Shown here: in pieces, positions 26,674-34,975 of the stretch | Layout: every line of letters starts with the position of its first letter | Position numbering within the stretch: position 1 is the first letter of the stretch | Assembly: GCA_947246015.1 (NCBI GenBank) | Contig: CAMXQE010000004.1 | Span: 62,001-126,000, forward strand | Direction: 5' to 3' | Source: an uncultured Lachnospiraceae bacterium | Lineage (GTDB): Bacteria; Bacillota; Clostridia; Lachnospirales; Lachnospiraceae | DNA length: 64,000 bases | Program-made: the position numbers and the translations under genes | Notes under the pieces: generated by a model | What the model was told of the DNA's origin: nothing | The model's database searches: none | The model's input: only the letters and a program-made list of their open reading frames with translations

Positions 26674-28912
26674 TATCCTGACTCTCCTTTCCGTAATCTG
26701 TATCTTTCTTCTTACAAATCAAGTGGTTTTTCCCTCCGGTATACTTGTATCCCATCCAGTCCATCCGTTTCTTCACAAGGTAAATGCCGAGTCCCCCTTT
26801 TTTCCTGTCCTCCAGCAGTTCCTCCACATCCGGGTCCGGCTTCTCCAAAGGATTATAAGGAATCCCATCATCTTCAAAATACAGACAGACTTCCTGCTGC
26901 GTGGGTATTCCGTTTTCCGCCGGAGTGTTTCCGCTTCCCTCTACCGCAATTCCCAGTGTAACTTCTGCTGCCTTGCTGTAATAGCAGATATTGGAGAAAA
27001 TTTCATCTACCGCCATCTGTATTTTTATGATTGTTTTCATGGATACTCCTTTTTCTATCAAAGTTTCTTCCACAAAATCGGCAAATTCCCGGATATACTT
27101 CATGTCCGGTATTCCTGTTTTCTTCTTGTATACCGTTCCGTGATAGGTAAGCGCTATCATGGTAATATCATCAAACTGCTCCGTATCCTGCTGGAACCGA
27201 CTGATATCCTCCCATATTTCCTTTAGTAACTCTTCCGGTGTCCGGATATTTTCTTTCTCTGCCACTGTCTTCAACCGTCCTTCTCCATATAATTCTTCCC
27301 GTATACTGGTAGCTTCTGTTACGCCGTCCGTATAAAGCAGAAGGGTATCTTCTTTGTTAATATGTATCTGTGACTTACTATAAGGAACTCCTTCCATGCC
27401 CGCCAATACCAGTCCTCCAAAAGTCGTATCATAATAGCAATCGCCGTTCTGTTTCCGAATCAAAGGCCGGCAGTGCCCCGCATTCACAAACACCAGCTCT
27501 CCGGTGGAAAGGGTCAGAATACCTATCCAGGCAGTGACAAACATACCGTTTTTATTATTGCTGCACAGTCTGTCGTTTATTTCTTCCACTGCCTGTTCCA
27601 AAGAATGACCCGCCATAATATGGCTCATAATATGACTGCGGATTAAAGTGCGGGATACTACCATGAACAATGCGGCCGGAACCCCTTTCCCTGATACATC
27701 CGCCATAACCAGTACCAGACGGTCATCATCCAGTAAAAAGAAATCATAAAAGTCACCGCCTACGCCTTTCGCGGGCATCATGGCAGCTGCTATGGAAAAT
27801 TCCTTCCGGTCAATAAACGCCCCTTCCGTCTCCGGAAGCATGTCCGCCTGCAATCTCGCCGCTACAGTCAGTTCTGTCCGGATTTTTTCTTTTTCCTCCG
27901 TAACCCTCGTCACATTCTGAATGTAATATCCTACATCCTGCATCATTTTCCAAAATGCAGCCGCCAGATATCCGGGTTCACCTGACAGCCGTGCCAGTTC
28001 CTGGCATTCCCTCATCCAGACTGCCAAATCATTTTCCTTACTTACGTCCTCAGGTTCACCTGCTACCTGTCTTTTCCTGTCCGCATATCCGATTGCCACT
28101 CTTGAGAGTTTTTCAATCGGAATGGATATCTTGTTCTGTAAATACTGCAGGAAACAGACGGATACTCCGCACAGAATAAAAAAGTCCACGGACACCCGTA
28201 TATATACCCTGTTCCAAAGCTGCAAAGCATCCTCTGTATAATGTATCGCTTCTGCATAAGAGGAAATCCCCATTAAGCTTGCCGAAAGCATACTGAGAAT
28301 CAAAAATATCAGTACAAACCTTACATTCAGCGTCAGCACATGCCTGCGTTCCTGGCCTCCCGCCATACTGCACAAAAGTATGATGGGAATTCCCAGCAAA
28401 ACAGAAAATACCAGATTGTTAAAAAATAAAAGGAGGGTAGACTGCGACCAAAATGTCCCCAGCCCCAAAAGATGCAGCATTCCTCCAAGCATAACTGCCA
28501 TCAGCATCGAATCCAGAATTACAATTCCCAAATAACGTCTGACATCCTTTGCATTGTTGAACCAGATTCTTTTCTTTCCTTTATATTCCTTATTTTCTTT
28601 TTTTCCCTTTCCCCAATTCCACATAAGATAAGGTATCCATCCGTACAGAAACTGAGCGATAAACCCATACAGGCATACCTGTACCGGATATCCGGAAAGT
28701 AAATCTGCCGCAAAATTGCCCACCGCACATCCCAAAGCCCCTGTTGCACCGAACAATATGCCGAATGCTGTCGGAAATGCACTCGCCGGCCTCACTTCTG
28801 TTAATCCTGTCATCCCAAACAGCTTCCGGAAGGGCATCGTAACCAAAAAAAATAAGATGGCAGTAACAATAAATATATTAATTTTTTTAATGATTTTCAT
28901 TTTTATCCCCAT
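26663..28912 (-). CDS. Membrane PP2C phosphatase fused to an anti-sigma-type kinase domain
   Basis: Protein of 749 aa joining three modules. Residues 1-210 form a membrane domain starting with G-L-T-E-V-R-P-A-S-A-F-P, shared with the neighbouring stand-alone protein and resembling ECF-S/QueT-type proteins. After a further helix pair and linker comes a SpoIIE/RsbU phosphatase (about 345-570) with metal-binding G-G-D-F-Y-D, A-D-V-S-G-K-G, Y-T-D-G-V-T-E-A and D-D-I-T-M. The end (about 590-735) is an RsbW-like HATPase with A-V-D-E-I-F-S-N-I and G-L-G-I-Y-L-V. Such fusions set the phosphorylation of a STAS protein; one lies in the same operon. No sigma factor is nearby, so the regulated target is unknown. 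Confidence 0.87.
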   Translation of the reverse strand: MGIKMKIIKKINIFIVTAILFFLVTMPFRKLFGMTGLTEVRPASAFPTAFGILFGATGALGCAVGNFAADLLSGYPVQVCLYGFIAQFLYGWIPYLMWNWGKGKKENKEYKGKKRIWFNNAKDVRRYLGIVILDSMLMAVMLGGMLHLLGLGTFWSQSTLLLFFNNLVFSVLLGIPIILLCSMAGGQERRHVLTLNVRFVLIFLILSMLSASLMGISSYAEAIHYTEDALQLWNRVYIRVSVDFFILCGVSVCFLQYLQNKISIPIEKLSRVAIGYADRKRQVAGEPEDVSKENDLAVWMRECQELARLSGEPGYLAAAFWKMMQDVGYYIQNVTRVTEEKEKIRTELTVAARLQADMLPETEGAFIDRKEFSIAAAMMPAKGVGGDFYDFFLLDDDRLVLVMADVSGKGVPAALFMVVSRTLIRSHIMSHIMAGHSLEQAVEEINDRLCSNNKNGMFVTAWIGILTLSTGELVFVNAGHCRPLIRKQNGDCYYDTTFGGLVLAGMEGVPYSKSQIHINKEDTLLLYTDGVTEATSIREELYGEGRLKTVAEKENIRTPEELLKEIWEDISRFQQDTEQFDDITMIALTYHGTVYKKKTGIPDMKYIREFADFVEETLIEKGVSMKTIIKIQMAVDEIFSNICYYSKAAEVTLGIAVEGSGNTPAENGIPTQQEVCLYFEDDGIPYNPLEKPDPDVEELLEDRKKGGLGIYLVKKRMDWMGYKYTGGKNHLICKKKDTDYGKESQDNAD

Positions 28913-28921
28913 TTCCGTACC

Positions 28922-29632
28922 TTAAACTGACAACATGACAAGTCCTGCTGCTGCCAGTACCGATACTGCCATCATCCATGGCTCCTCTGCCGGACTCCGG
29001 TTCCAAATGATTACAGAAACCCAAAGCAGGCACATGACTGCACTATAGGCAGAGAGCACTGTTATCCTGCAAACCTTTTTCTTGCAAAACAGATATTTTT
29101 CAGGTGCATCACAGCCTTTCATTCCCACGCTGTCAGAAGTCAGCATAATCAGCACAGGCATTCCCAAACCAATGGAAAAACCTATATTGTTGAAAAATAC
29201 ATACGTATATATCTGCCTTATCCATATTCCCTGCAGCAGATATAATCCAAAAGATAAAATCCACGCTACGGTCATGGCCCCTGAAAGACAAATCAGACAG
29301 TAATGAAAAATGTTTTTTCCGCTGTGCAGGTTCGGCCGTTCTTCCGAGAAAAAATGCCACAGCCTGTATGGAATCCATGCGGCCATGAAATTGCCAATAA
29401 ACCCCAGCACAGAACTAATAGAAAACGTACCTGCCATATCTGCAATCAGATTACCGATTCCACATGCCATGGCGCCCACCGGTCCGCACAGCAGTCCGGC
29501 TACGGGAGGTATGGCATTGACCGGTCTTACCTCTGTCAGCCCCTCCACCAGTACCATAACTTTAAAGGAAATTCCTAATATAAGAAAAGCTCCTAAAATA
29601 ATAAAAAACTGTTTTATTTTTCCATTTTTCAT
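28922..29632 (-). CDS. Stand-alone ECF-S/QueT-like membrane protein
   Basis: Membrane protein of 236 aa with about six helices. G-L-T-E-V-R-P-V-N-A-I-P-P-V-A-G-L-L-C-G-P-V-G-A matches the N-terminal domain of the phosphatase downstream (G-L-T-E-V-R-P-A-S-A-F-P-T-A-F-G), and F-F-N-N-I-G-F-S-I-G-L-G-M-P matches its F-F-N-N-L-V-F-S-V-L-L-G-I-P. The two therefore derive from one duplication. ECF-S proteins normally bind a small ligand for uptake; no ECF ATPase or T component is in the window. Its start overlaps the upstream stop (ATGA). A paired sensor with the phosphatase is a reasonable inference. Confidence 0.72.
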   Translation of the reverse strand: MKNGKIKQFFIILGAFLILGISFKVMVLVEGLTEVRPVNAIPPVAGLLCGPVGAMACGIGNLIADMAGTFSISSVLGFIGNFMAAWIPYRLWHFFSEERPNLHSGKNIFHYCLICLSGAMTVAWILSFGLYLLQGIWIRQIYTYVFFNNIGFSIGLGMPVLIMLTSDSVGMKGCDAPEKYLFCKKKVCRITVLSAYSAVMCLLWVSVIIWNRSPAEEPWMMAVSVLAAAGLVMLSV

Positions 29633-30537
29633 AATCTATTTGACCCTACCCCCTTTGCGCTCCTGCTTAAAAAGGAAAGTCCGGCTACAACTGCCCCCAA
29701 CGCAATCAATACGGCTCCTGCCGCCGAAGATAACTGAAAACCCTGTCCGCCTCCGTACGCTGCCGGCAAAAGCAGGGACAGAACTAACGTTACGACCGGT
29801 TCCGTAGAAGCAATAACCGTTACACTTACCGCATCCGTATATTTCTGTGAAAACATTAATGTAATATAAGCATATGCCTTGGCAAAAAATGCTAAAATAA
29901 ATATATTGGAAAGCAATTCCCTCGTATAGACAAGTCCTGAAAATGTAGCGGGATTTTCCCTGTACCAAAGAAGAAAACCTGTCAATGCGGTAAAAATCAT
30001 CTGCACAATACAGATGAGCAAAGGGTCTTCCTCCTTGGCATACCAGTCTACCGCAATGGTATACACGGCAGAACTGACACAACCGCCCAGCATATATATC
30101 GTTCCCAGGTGATAGAATCCCCCTATGGAAAACCTGCTGCTGACACACAGACCCGCCAGTATGATGACTGCGCCTGCGATATGGTTTGCCGTAGGTTTTT
30201 TATGGAAAAACAACTGTATTACCGGAACAATTATAATCGTAAGCGCCGCCAGAAAACTTGCATTTGATGCATCCAGCATGGAAATCCCTTTTTTTTCCAA
30301 AAGAAGGTTGACACTTAAAATTGCCGATAAAAAAAATCCTCTAATCCAGGTCTTCTTTTGCAGACCTTTCAGTCTGCCGGCAAATACCACCGACATAATG
30401 ACTGCCGCAATGCCGCAGGTCAATGTAAGATAAGCATAGGAAGATAAATTTTCAGGGAGATTCTTGATAAAAATATAAGATGCTGCCCAGCAAAGAGTAA
30501 TGGAGAAAAGCAGAATATTATTTTCCGTTTTCGTCAT
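29629..30537 (-). CDS. EamA/DMT-family transporter
   Basis: Ten-helix permease of 302 aa of the drug/metabolite superfamily. L-F-S-I-T-L-C-W-A-A-S-Y-I-F-I-K at the N-terminus and V-I-A-S-T-E-P-V-V-T-L-V-L-S-L-L-L-P in the second half are typical of the two EamA repeats. GGGAGTG precedes the ATG, four bases after the upstream stop. Substrate unknown. Its place between a DUF3574-like protein and the ECF-S-like protein suggests it belongs to the signalling part of this operon. Confidence 0.85.
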   Translation of the reverse strand: MTKTENNILLFSITLCWAASYIFIKNLPENLSSYAYLTLTCGIAAVIMSVVFAGRLKGLQKKTWIRGFFLSAILSVNLLLEKKGISMLDASNASFLAALTIIIVPVIQLFFHKKPTANHIAGAVIILAGLCVSSRFSIGGFYHLGTIYMLGGCVSSAVYTIAVDWYAKEEDPLLICIVQMIFTALTGFLLWYRENPATFSGLVYTRELLSNIFILAFFAKAYAYITLMFSQKYTDAVSVTVIASTEPVVTLVLSLLLPAAYGGGQGFQLSSAAGAVLIALGAVVAGLSFLSRSAKGVGSNRL

Positions 30538-30541
30538 GAAA

Positions 30542-31063
30542 TCACTCCCTTTCTTCCTGTACTTTACTGTAATAAACAGAATCCGAATTTTTTTCCTCCA
30601 GCAGAATCGAATTTTGGTTTAATGCCGGAAGAATATCATCCATAATCCGTATGATATCTTCCTCCTTTGCACGGATGGTATATACCAAAGTCTGTTCGCT
30701 GGTCAGCTTTCCTTTTTCATCAATCCATGCTCCTTCTGCTTTTGTCATCGTATAGCCGTCCACATACCGGATGCAGATTGCATTTATGATTTCCTGCGCT
30801 TCTTCCGTGGGAATCAGCTGCCTGTATTCGTCTTTGTCATTCAGCCCGATATACAATATGTACTCTTTTTCCTGCCTCTCCTCTGTTTCCTGTATGTCAG
30901 CGCTGTTTTTCCATTGTTCTGCAAAAAAGCATGTGAAACTGCCTCCCATACCGCCTGCCAAAGCAATACAGATAACTGCCAGCAGCAAAGCCGGTGCTTT
31001 TTCTAATTTTTCTACTCTTTTTGTTTTTGTGTCTTCCTTAACTTTTGTTTCTTCTCCTGTCAT
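30542..31063 (-). CDS. Membrane-anchored DUF3574-like protein
   Basis: Protein of 173 aa with a charged N-terminus, one membrane helix (about residues 21-43) and an outside domain. I-L-Y-I-G-L-N-D-K-D-E-Y, then V-D-G-Y-T-M-T-K-A-E-G-A-W and the following strands resemble DUF3574, a small alpha/beta domain of unknown function. The ATG at 31063 has GAGG eight bases upstream; the longer open frame is the dispersed leader repeat (copy B), not coding. Function unknown. Confidence 0.65.
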   Translation of the reverse strand: MTGEETKVKEDTKTKRVEKLEKAPALLLAVICIALAGGMGGSFTCFFAEQWKNSADIQETEERQEKEYILYIGLNDKDEYRQLIPTEEAQEIINAICIRYVDGYTMTKAEGAWIDEKGKLTSEQTLVYTIRAKEEDIIRIMDDILPALNQNSILLEEKNSDSVYYSKVQEERE

Positions 31064-31069
31064 ATTTTT

Positions 31070-31108
31070 CCTCATTTCTGCGCTGCTTTTTGCGCATACC
31101 AAGTTTGT
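31070..31108 (-). repeat. Dispersed leader repeat, copy B (before the DUF3574-like gene)
   Basis: A 39-bp segment nearly identical to copy A at 20526-20564 and, as there, it ends at the ribosome binding site of the next gene. Flanking sequence differs, so the unit itself has been copied. Confidence 0.7.
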
Positions 31109-31140
31109 CCTGCATATTTACTAATATGGTTTTGCCGGTA

Positions 31141-31440
31141 TTATTCCAAATCCATGATTTCCGAAAAACCTGTAATGACAAATACTTCCCTCACTTCCTC
31201 ATTGACGTTTCTGACTATCAGCTTTCCGCCTTGTTTTTTCATGGTTTTATGGGCAGAAAGCAAAACTCTCAGTCCGGCGGAAGATATATATTCCAGTTCC
31301 GCAAAATCCAAAACAACTTCTTTTCTCCCGCTCAGTTCCTCACCCAATTCTTCTTCCAACTGGGGCGCAGTGGTAGTATCCAGCCTGCCGCATACTTTCA
31401 TGGTGATTTTATCCTGTTTCTTTTTTATATCGATTATCAT
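31141..31440 (-). CDS. STAS-domain anti-anti-sigma factor (RsbV/SpoIIAA-like)
   Basis: Single STAS domain of 99 aa. V-C-G-R-L-D-T-T-T-A-P-Q-L-E is the first conserved block, and the phosphorylatable Ser region reads L-E-Y-I-S-S-A-G-L-R-V-L. AAGGAGA lies five bases before the ATG at 31440, which overlaps the stop of the previous gene. In partner switching an RsbW-type kinase phosphorylates this Ser and a PP2C phosphatase removes it. Both activities are fused in the protein at 26663-28912, so the two probably act together. Confidence 0.88.
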   Translation of the reverse strand: MIIDIKKKQDKITMKVCGRLDTTTAPQLEEELGEELSGRKEVVLDFAELEYISSAGLRVLLSAHKTMKKQGGKLIVRNVNEEVREVFVITGFSEIMDLE

Positions 31441-31724
31441 AAAGTCTCCTTTTCTTCCTCCTCCCATGCAGGTTTTCTCGTAAACCCTACATGATAGGTA
31501 ATTTTTTCCATGGTTAATTCATGTTCCCCAATCAGATATCTTCCAATCGTAATATCCTTTCCCATGATAACCCCTTTCGGATAGTCGTTCAGGCACTTAT
31601 TCAAAAGCGCCGCCTGTGCTTCTCTTGACTGCTCCGAAAGGGGATTGTTAGGATTAACGCTCCCAATGGGAACCAGTTTTACATATCGGATATCTGTCAG
31701 GGTAGTTTTTTCTTCCCTGCCCAT
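31437..31724 (-). CDS. Small protein of unknown function in the DUF2589 operon
   Basis: Soluble protein of 95 aa with no motif I recognise. It has one strand-rich middle (Y-V-K-L-V-P-I-G-S-V-N-P-N-N-P-L), a G-K-D-I-T-I-G-R-Y turn and a Glu-rich end. It overlaps the STAS gene by four bases (ATGA) and begins 17 bases after the second DUF2589 gene, which supports a functional tie between the DUF2589 proteins and the signalling genes. Confidence 0.6.
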   Translation of the reverse strand: MGREEKTTLTDIRYVKLVPIGSVNPNNPLSEQSREAQAALLNKCLNDYPKGVIMGKDITIGRYLIGEHELTMEKITYHVGFTRKPAWEEEEKETL

Positions 31725-31741
31725 ACCTATTCTCCGTTTAT

Positions 31742-33001
31742 TTATTTTTTCTTCTGGGCTGATGTATCCGCGGAAGCTGTATTATCTCCGGAAGTTGTAT
31801 GTTCCGAAACAGCAGGCGCCGTACCAGGCAGCGCTGCCGGAGCTTTTCCTGCTACCGCATCGCTGTACTCTGATTTCTTATCAAACAGCTCTGTCTCGAT
31901 TTGGCTGACATTTCTCTGATTGTCCACCGCACTCTTTTGCGCACCGAGTAAAGCAGCATAATAAGCCTCGCCTTTTTTGTATTCCTGCGGAGTTCCATTG
32001 TTATCCAATGCCTTTAAAGCAAACATTTCTGACAGTTCATCCGGGGATGTATTGCTGTCGGCAATCATTTTCACGAAATCTCCTGCCTGACTCTGGAATA
32101 CATTCCAGCACTGGTTGACTTCATCCATCGCCTGGCTGTATCCCATTACCAGTTTTTCACTGTCTTCTTTCTTTTTCTCCGCTGCTTTTCTCGCTTCGTC
32201 CGTCTTGGCTTCCTGAATTTCCTTATCCAGTTTGTCATTGTCAATGGCATTCATCAATCTGGTAATAGTTCCCTGATAAATATTCAACTGGGAACTGCCG
32301 ATTCTCTTTAACTGGGCTAAACTGTTCTCCAGCCCTCCTTTTGCAGCTCCCAAACGGTTTTCTATCTGACTGATTTCACTCCGCAGCGTCTTCAGACGCT
32401 CCGCCTTCAATCTAGCCTGTTCGGGCAGGCTCTGCCCGTTACCGTCCTTGATACTGCTTCCTACTAACATCGGCGCCACATTTGCCGCCATCATATCCAA
32501 TACCCTCGCCAGTCCTTCCGGCGTCCCATGGTTGGTAGCACGCACATCTACATGGTATTTCGCCGAATTATCAGAGCTTCTGGTATTGGACTGATGGGCG
32601 CTGATATTACCGGTTACGCTGACTTTCACAATCCCAAGATTCACGGAACCGGTTATCGTCGCCCCCATATCCATGGAAGATTCCTGACGCTCACTCTGTT
32701 TTACTTCCATGTCAAAAAGTATGTTCACCTCGTCTACCTGAAGGTTGGGAATGGGCACAATCGCCAGCATCGGTATATCTACTTTCATTTCATCCAGATT
32801 GCTGGTGCCGTCTTCATTTGCGCTGCGCTTCTGATAGCCGAACGCCACCGTCCGCACTTTTCCTTCCCCGTCAAATCCCACCCGGTTAATGAAGTCCGCC
32901 GTGGAATTTGCCAGCAGGGTGCTCGCATCCGCTGCTGCCCGCAAGGGGGCGCCGATTAGCTGGTCCATCTGTAATCCTGCAAATTGTTCTGCTATTGCCA
33001 T
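31742..33001 (-). CDS. DUF2589 protein, long form
   Basis: Soluble protein of 419 aa. The N-terminal part (1-190) is DUF2589: M-D-Q-L-I-G-A-P-L-R-A-A-A-D-A then I-P-M-L-A-I-V-P-I-P-N-L-Q-V-D-E-V. That block is shared with the paralogue at 34090-34950. Residues about 215-350 are helical, with Lys/Glu-rich heptads that suggest a coiled coil. The tail after 385 is rich in Ala, Pro, Thr and Ser. No signal peptide. AAGGGAT lies before the ATG. The function of DUF2589 is not established to my knowledge; the coiled coil suggests an assembly. Confidence 0.78.
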   Translation of the reverse strand: MAIAEQFAGLQMDQLIGAPLRAAADASTLLANSTADFINRVGFDGEGKVRTVAFGYQKRSANEDGTSNLDEMKVDIPMLAIVPIPNLQVDEVNILFDMEVKQSERQESSMDMGATITGSVNLGIVKVSVTGNISAHQSNTRSSDNSAKYHVDVRATNHGTPEGLARVLDMMAANVAPMLVGSSIKDGNGQSLPEQARLKAERLKTLRSEISQIENRLGAAKGGLENSLAQLKRIGSSQLNIYQGTITRLMNAIDNDKLDKEIQEAKTDEARKAAEKKKEDSEKLVMGYSQAMDEVNQCWNVFQSQAGDFVKMIADSNTSPDELSEMFALKALDNNGTPQEYKKGEAYYAALLGAQKSAVDNQRNVSQIETELFDKKSEYSDAVAGKAPAALPGTAPAVSEHTTSGDNTASADTSAQKKK

Positions 33002-33057
33002 AAAATCCCTTCTTTCTTAATTTAGTTTTTGTCTTATCCTTCAAAAAAATTTACGGT

Positions 33058-33648
33058 TTAAAATCCTAATCCCTCAAAAATCTCGGACAACGAAGAGTTA
33101 TGATAGGAATTCACTTCCATGCGGATGCGTTCTGCCTCCTCTTTCTCCACTTTTTTGAATCCTGTGGTTTTAAATTCCGCTGTTCTTAATTTTTTCTGTT
33201 TTTCATCTACATCTATAATCTGCCGGCATATTGCAACATAAATATCCTTTTCCGTAAGCTGTACCAAAATGATAAAGTCCAGCCTTCTGGAATCCTTATC
33301 GTCTTCTTCGCTTGTACGGGTTCTTATCCCGTCGATTGTAACGCTCGGTTCATCATGAATGATAAAATTAATTACTTTTGTTCCCTCCTCTGTTTCTTCC
33401 GGCAGCGCTTCATAGGCATTTGTGAAAAGATTGGGAGATGGGCCATATGTACAAAACTTTTCAAATAAGTCCTCCCATGTTTCATTTTTTGCAAGGGCCG
33501 CATATTTTCTGTCTGTCCGCTCAAACCATTGTACCTTTGCATTTCCGTCCGCCGACGCATCTTCAACCACTACGTCAAATTTGTGCCCTACTATTTTGCC
33601 GCCATTATTTATTAACTCTACATTACGTATTTCCACTATATTGCTCAT
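33058..33648 (-). CDS. Protein of unknown function between the two DUF2589 genes
   Basis: Soluble protein of 196 aa. Its first 60 residues are strand-rich (V-E-I-R-N-V-E-L-I-N-N-G-G-K-I-V-G-H-K-F-D-V), then V-I-N-F-I-I-H-D-E-P-S-V-T-I-D-G and a helical, Lys/Glu-rich end. No catalytic motif is visible. GAGAGGA lies before the ATG. The neighbours suggest that it works with the DUF2589 proteins; the beta-rich start could be a binding domain. Confidence 0.6.
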   Translation of the reverse strand: MSNIVEIRNVELINNGGKIVGHKFDVVVEDASADGNAKVQWFERTDRKYAALAKNETWEDLFEKFCTYGPSPNLFTNAYEALPEETEEGTKVINFIIHDEPSVTIDGIRTRTSEEDDKDSRRLDFIILVQLTEKDIYVAICRQIIDVDEKQKKLRTAEFKTTGFKKVEKEEAERIRMEVNSYHNSSLSEIFEGLGF

Positions 33649-33683
33649 ATCTTTTCCTCTCTTTTTCTTTTTATATTTTCTGT

Positions 33684-34097
33684 TTACTCCCCAAAAAAAT
33701 AGTTATAACATCTTTTTCCGGCTTTCCTGACCATGCTTCCTATCTTCAGAAATGGAAGAAAGAATGGTTTCTTCCGTTTCTGCGGAAATTCCATATACAC
33801 TACGCTGATACTATCTACCCACAGCCACATTTCCTCTGGAAGATTTCCGTTTTCCATTTCTGACTGCAAATCCAAGACAAGCCGCAGATTCATTTCCTCC
33901 GTCAGCTCTTTTACATGAAGACGGAGTTTCTGACGGATGCGTTCCTGTTCTTCTTCCTGGCTTTCCTCTTTTTCCGGCTTCTTCTTTTTTTCTTTCCATA
34001 CGGATTCTGTTTTTTCTGTTTCTTTTTCTGTTTCTTTACCTTTTGGTTTTTCTGCTCCTGATTTTTTCCTTCTAATCTTCTGCCATTTCTTATTCAT
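33684..34097 (-). CDS. Small Lys/Glu-rich protein of unknown function
   Basis: Protein of 137 aa. The first 60 residues are almost only Lys, Glu, Arg and Gln and probably disordered or coiled; the middle (L-R-L-H-V-K-E-L-T-E-E-M-N-L-R-L) is helical; the end is basic and aromatic. Its ATG at 34097 overlaps the stop of the first DUF2589 gene, so it is translated by coupling; a TTG 18 bases earlier is possible. No family recognised. Confidence 0.55.
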   Translation of the reverse strand: MNKKWQKIRRKKSGAEKPKGKETEKETEKTESVWKEKKKKPEKEESQEEEQERIRQKLRLHVKELTEEMNLRLVLDLQSEMENGNLPEEMWLWVDSISVVYMEFPQKRKKPFFLPFLKIGSMVRKAGKRCYNYFFGE

Positions 34098-34950
34098 AAT
34101 CTTTGTCCAATCCAAACTCGATTTCCTTGTTCATGATTTTCTCCTGATACTCCATAATGCGGTTGGCAATGTTGGACTGCGCCATCAGATACTTATCTTT
34201 ATCAAACTCTCTGGTCACTTCATCATAAGCGTCATAACTAATCTGCTGTAACCGTTCCTGTTCCGCAATCATATCCGAAATCTTCTGGTAAAGCAGTTTC
34301 AGCTTTTTAATTTTTGCCTTCATTTTCGAAACCTGCTGCCATGTATCCTTCTGTTCGTCAGTTCCCAAATTACCGTCCACCGCTACCGGTGTGGTGTCCG
34401 TTTTCTTGGCAATCTGGTTGGAGCTGAACATATCCGTCAGCCGCATGATTCCTTCGGTTGCCGGAAGGGAAGAAATCCTCATCCTGTAATTGACGCGGGG
34501 GAGAAAATCGCTCTCCCGCTGTTCGGGGGAACAAATACGGGCAGTAATCCTGCACTCTCCTTCTTCCCCTTTTTCAGCCATCACTTCGGTAGAAAAATCG
34601 ATTTCCGCTTTTTCCACATTCAGGTTGGTAATAGGCACAATGGACAAAAGGGGAACCTGCATCTGAAGGTTGTCCACACTGTAACCTTCTTCACCTTCCG
34701 GACGAACCTGCTCATAAGCAATGTTAATATTATTCAGTCGGACGGTTTCCTCCTGTCCGTTCTGCCGGAGAGTCCCCATACTCTTAATGGCATCCACCAC
34801 CTGCGCACGCAGCTGCTGGTTGGATTTGGCAAGGGCATGTAAAGGTGCATAAACCAAATCATCCAACGGAATAAACTCACTGTCCTTATAACCTTCCTGA
34901 CCACTTCCATTACCCAAAGTTTCATCCATATATTCCCTGTCTTCTGCCAA
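34090..34950 (-). CDS. DUF2589 protein, short form
   Basis: Soluble protein of 286 aa. L-D-D-L-V-Y-A-P-L-H-A-L-A and V-P-L-L-S-I-V-P-I-T-N-L-N-V-E-K-A match the long paralogue at 31742-33001. Residues about 200-275 are helical and charged, again like a coiled coil. The start is TTG at 34950 because AGGAGG lies nine bases before it; the first ATG (34929) has none. It directly follows the endolysin gene. Confidence 0.75.
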   Translation of the reverse strand: MAEDREYMDETLGNGSGQEGYKDSEFIPLDDLVYAPLHALAKSNQQLRAQVVDAIKSMGTLRQNGQEETVRLNNINIAYEQVRPEGEEGYSVDNLQMQVPLLSIVPITNLNVEKAEIDFSTEVMAEKGEEGECRITARICSPEQRESDFLPRVNYRMRISSLPATEGIMRLTDMFSSNQIAKKTDTTPVAVDGNLGTDEQKDTWQQVSKMKAKIKKLKLLYQKISDMIAEQERLQQISYDAYDEVTREFDKDKYLMAQSNIANRIMEYQEKIMNKEIEFGLDKDYE

Positions 34951-34975
34951 TGTTCCTTCCTCCTGTTCTTGCGGT

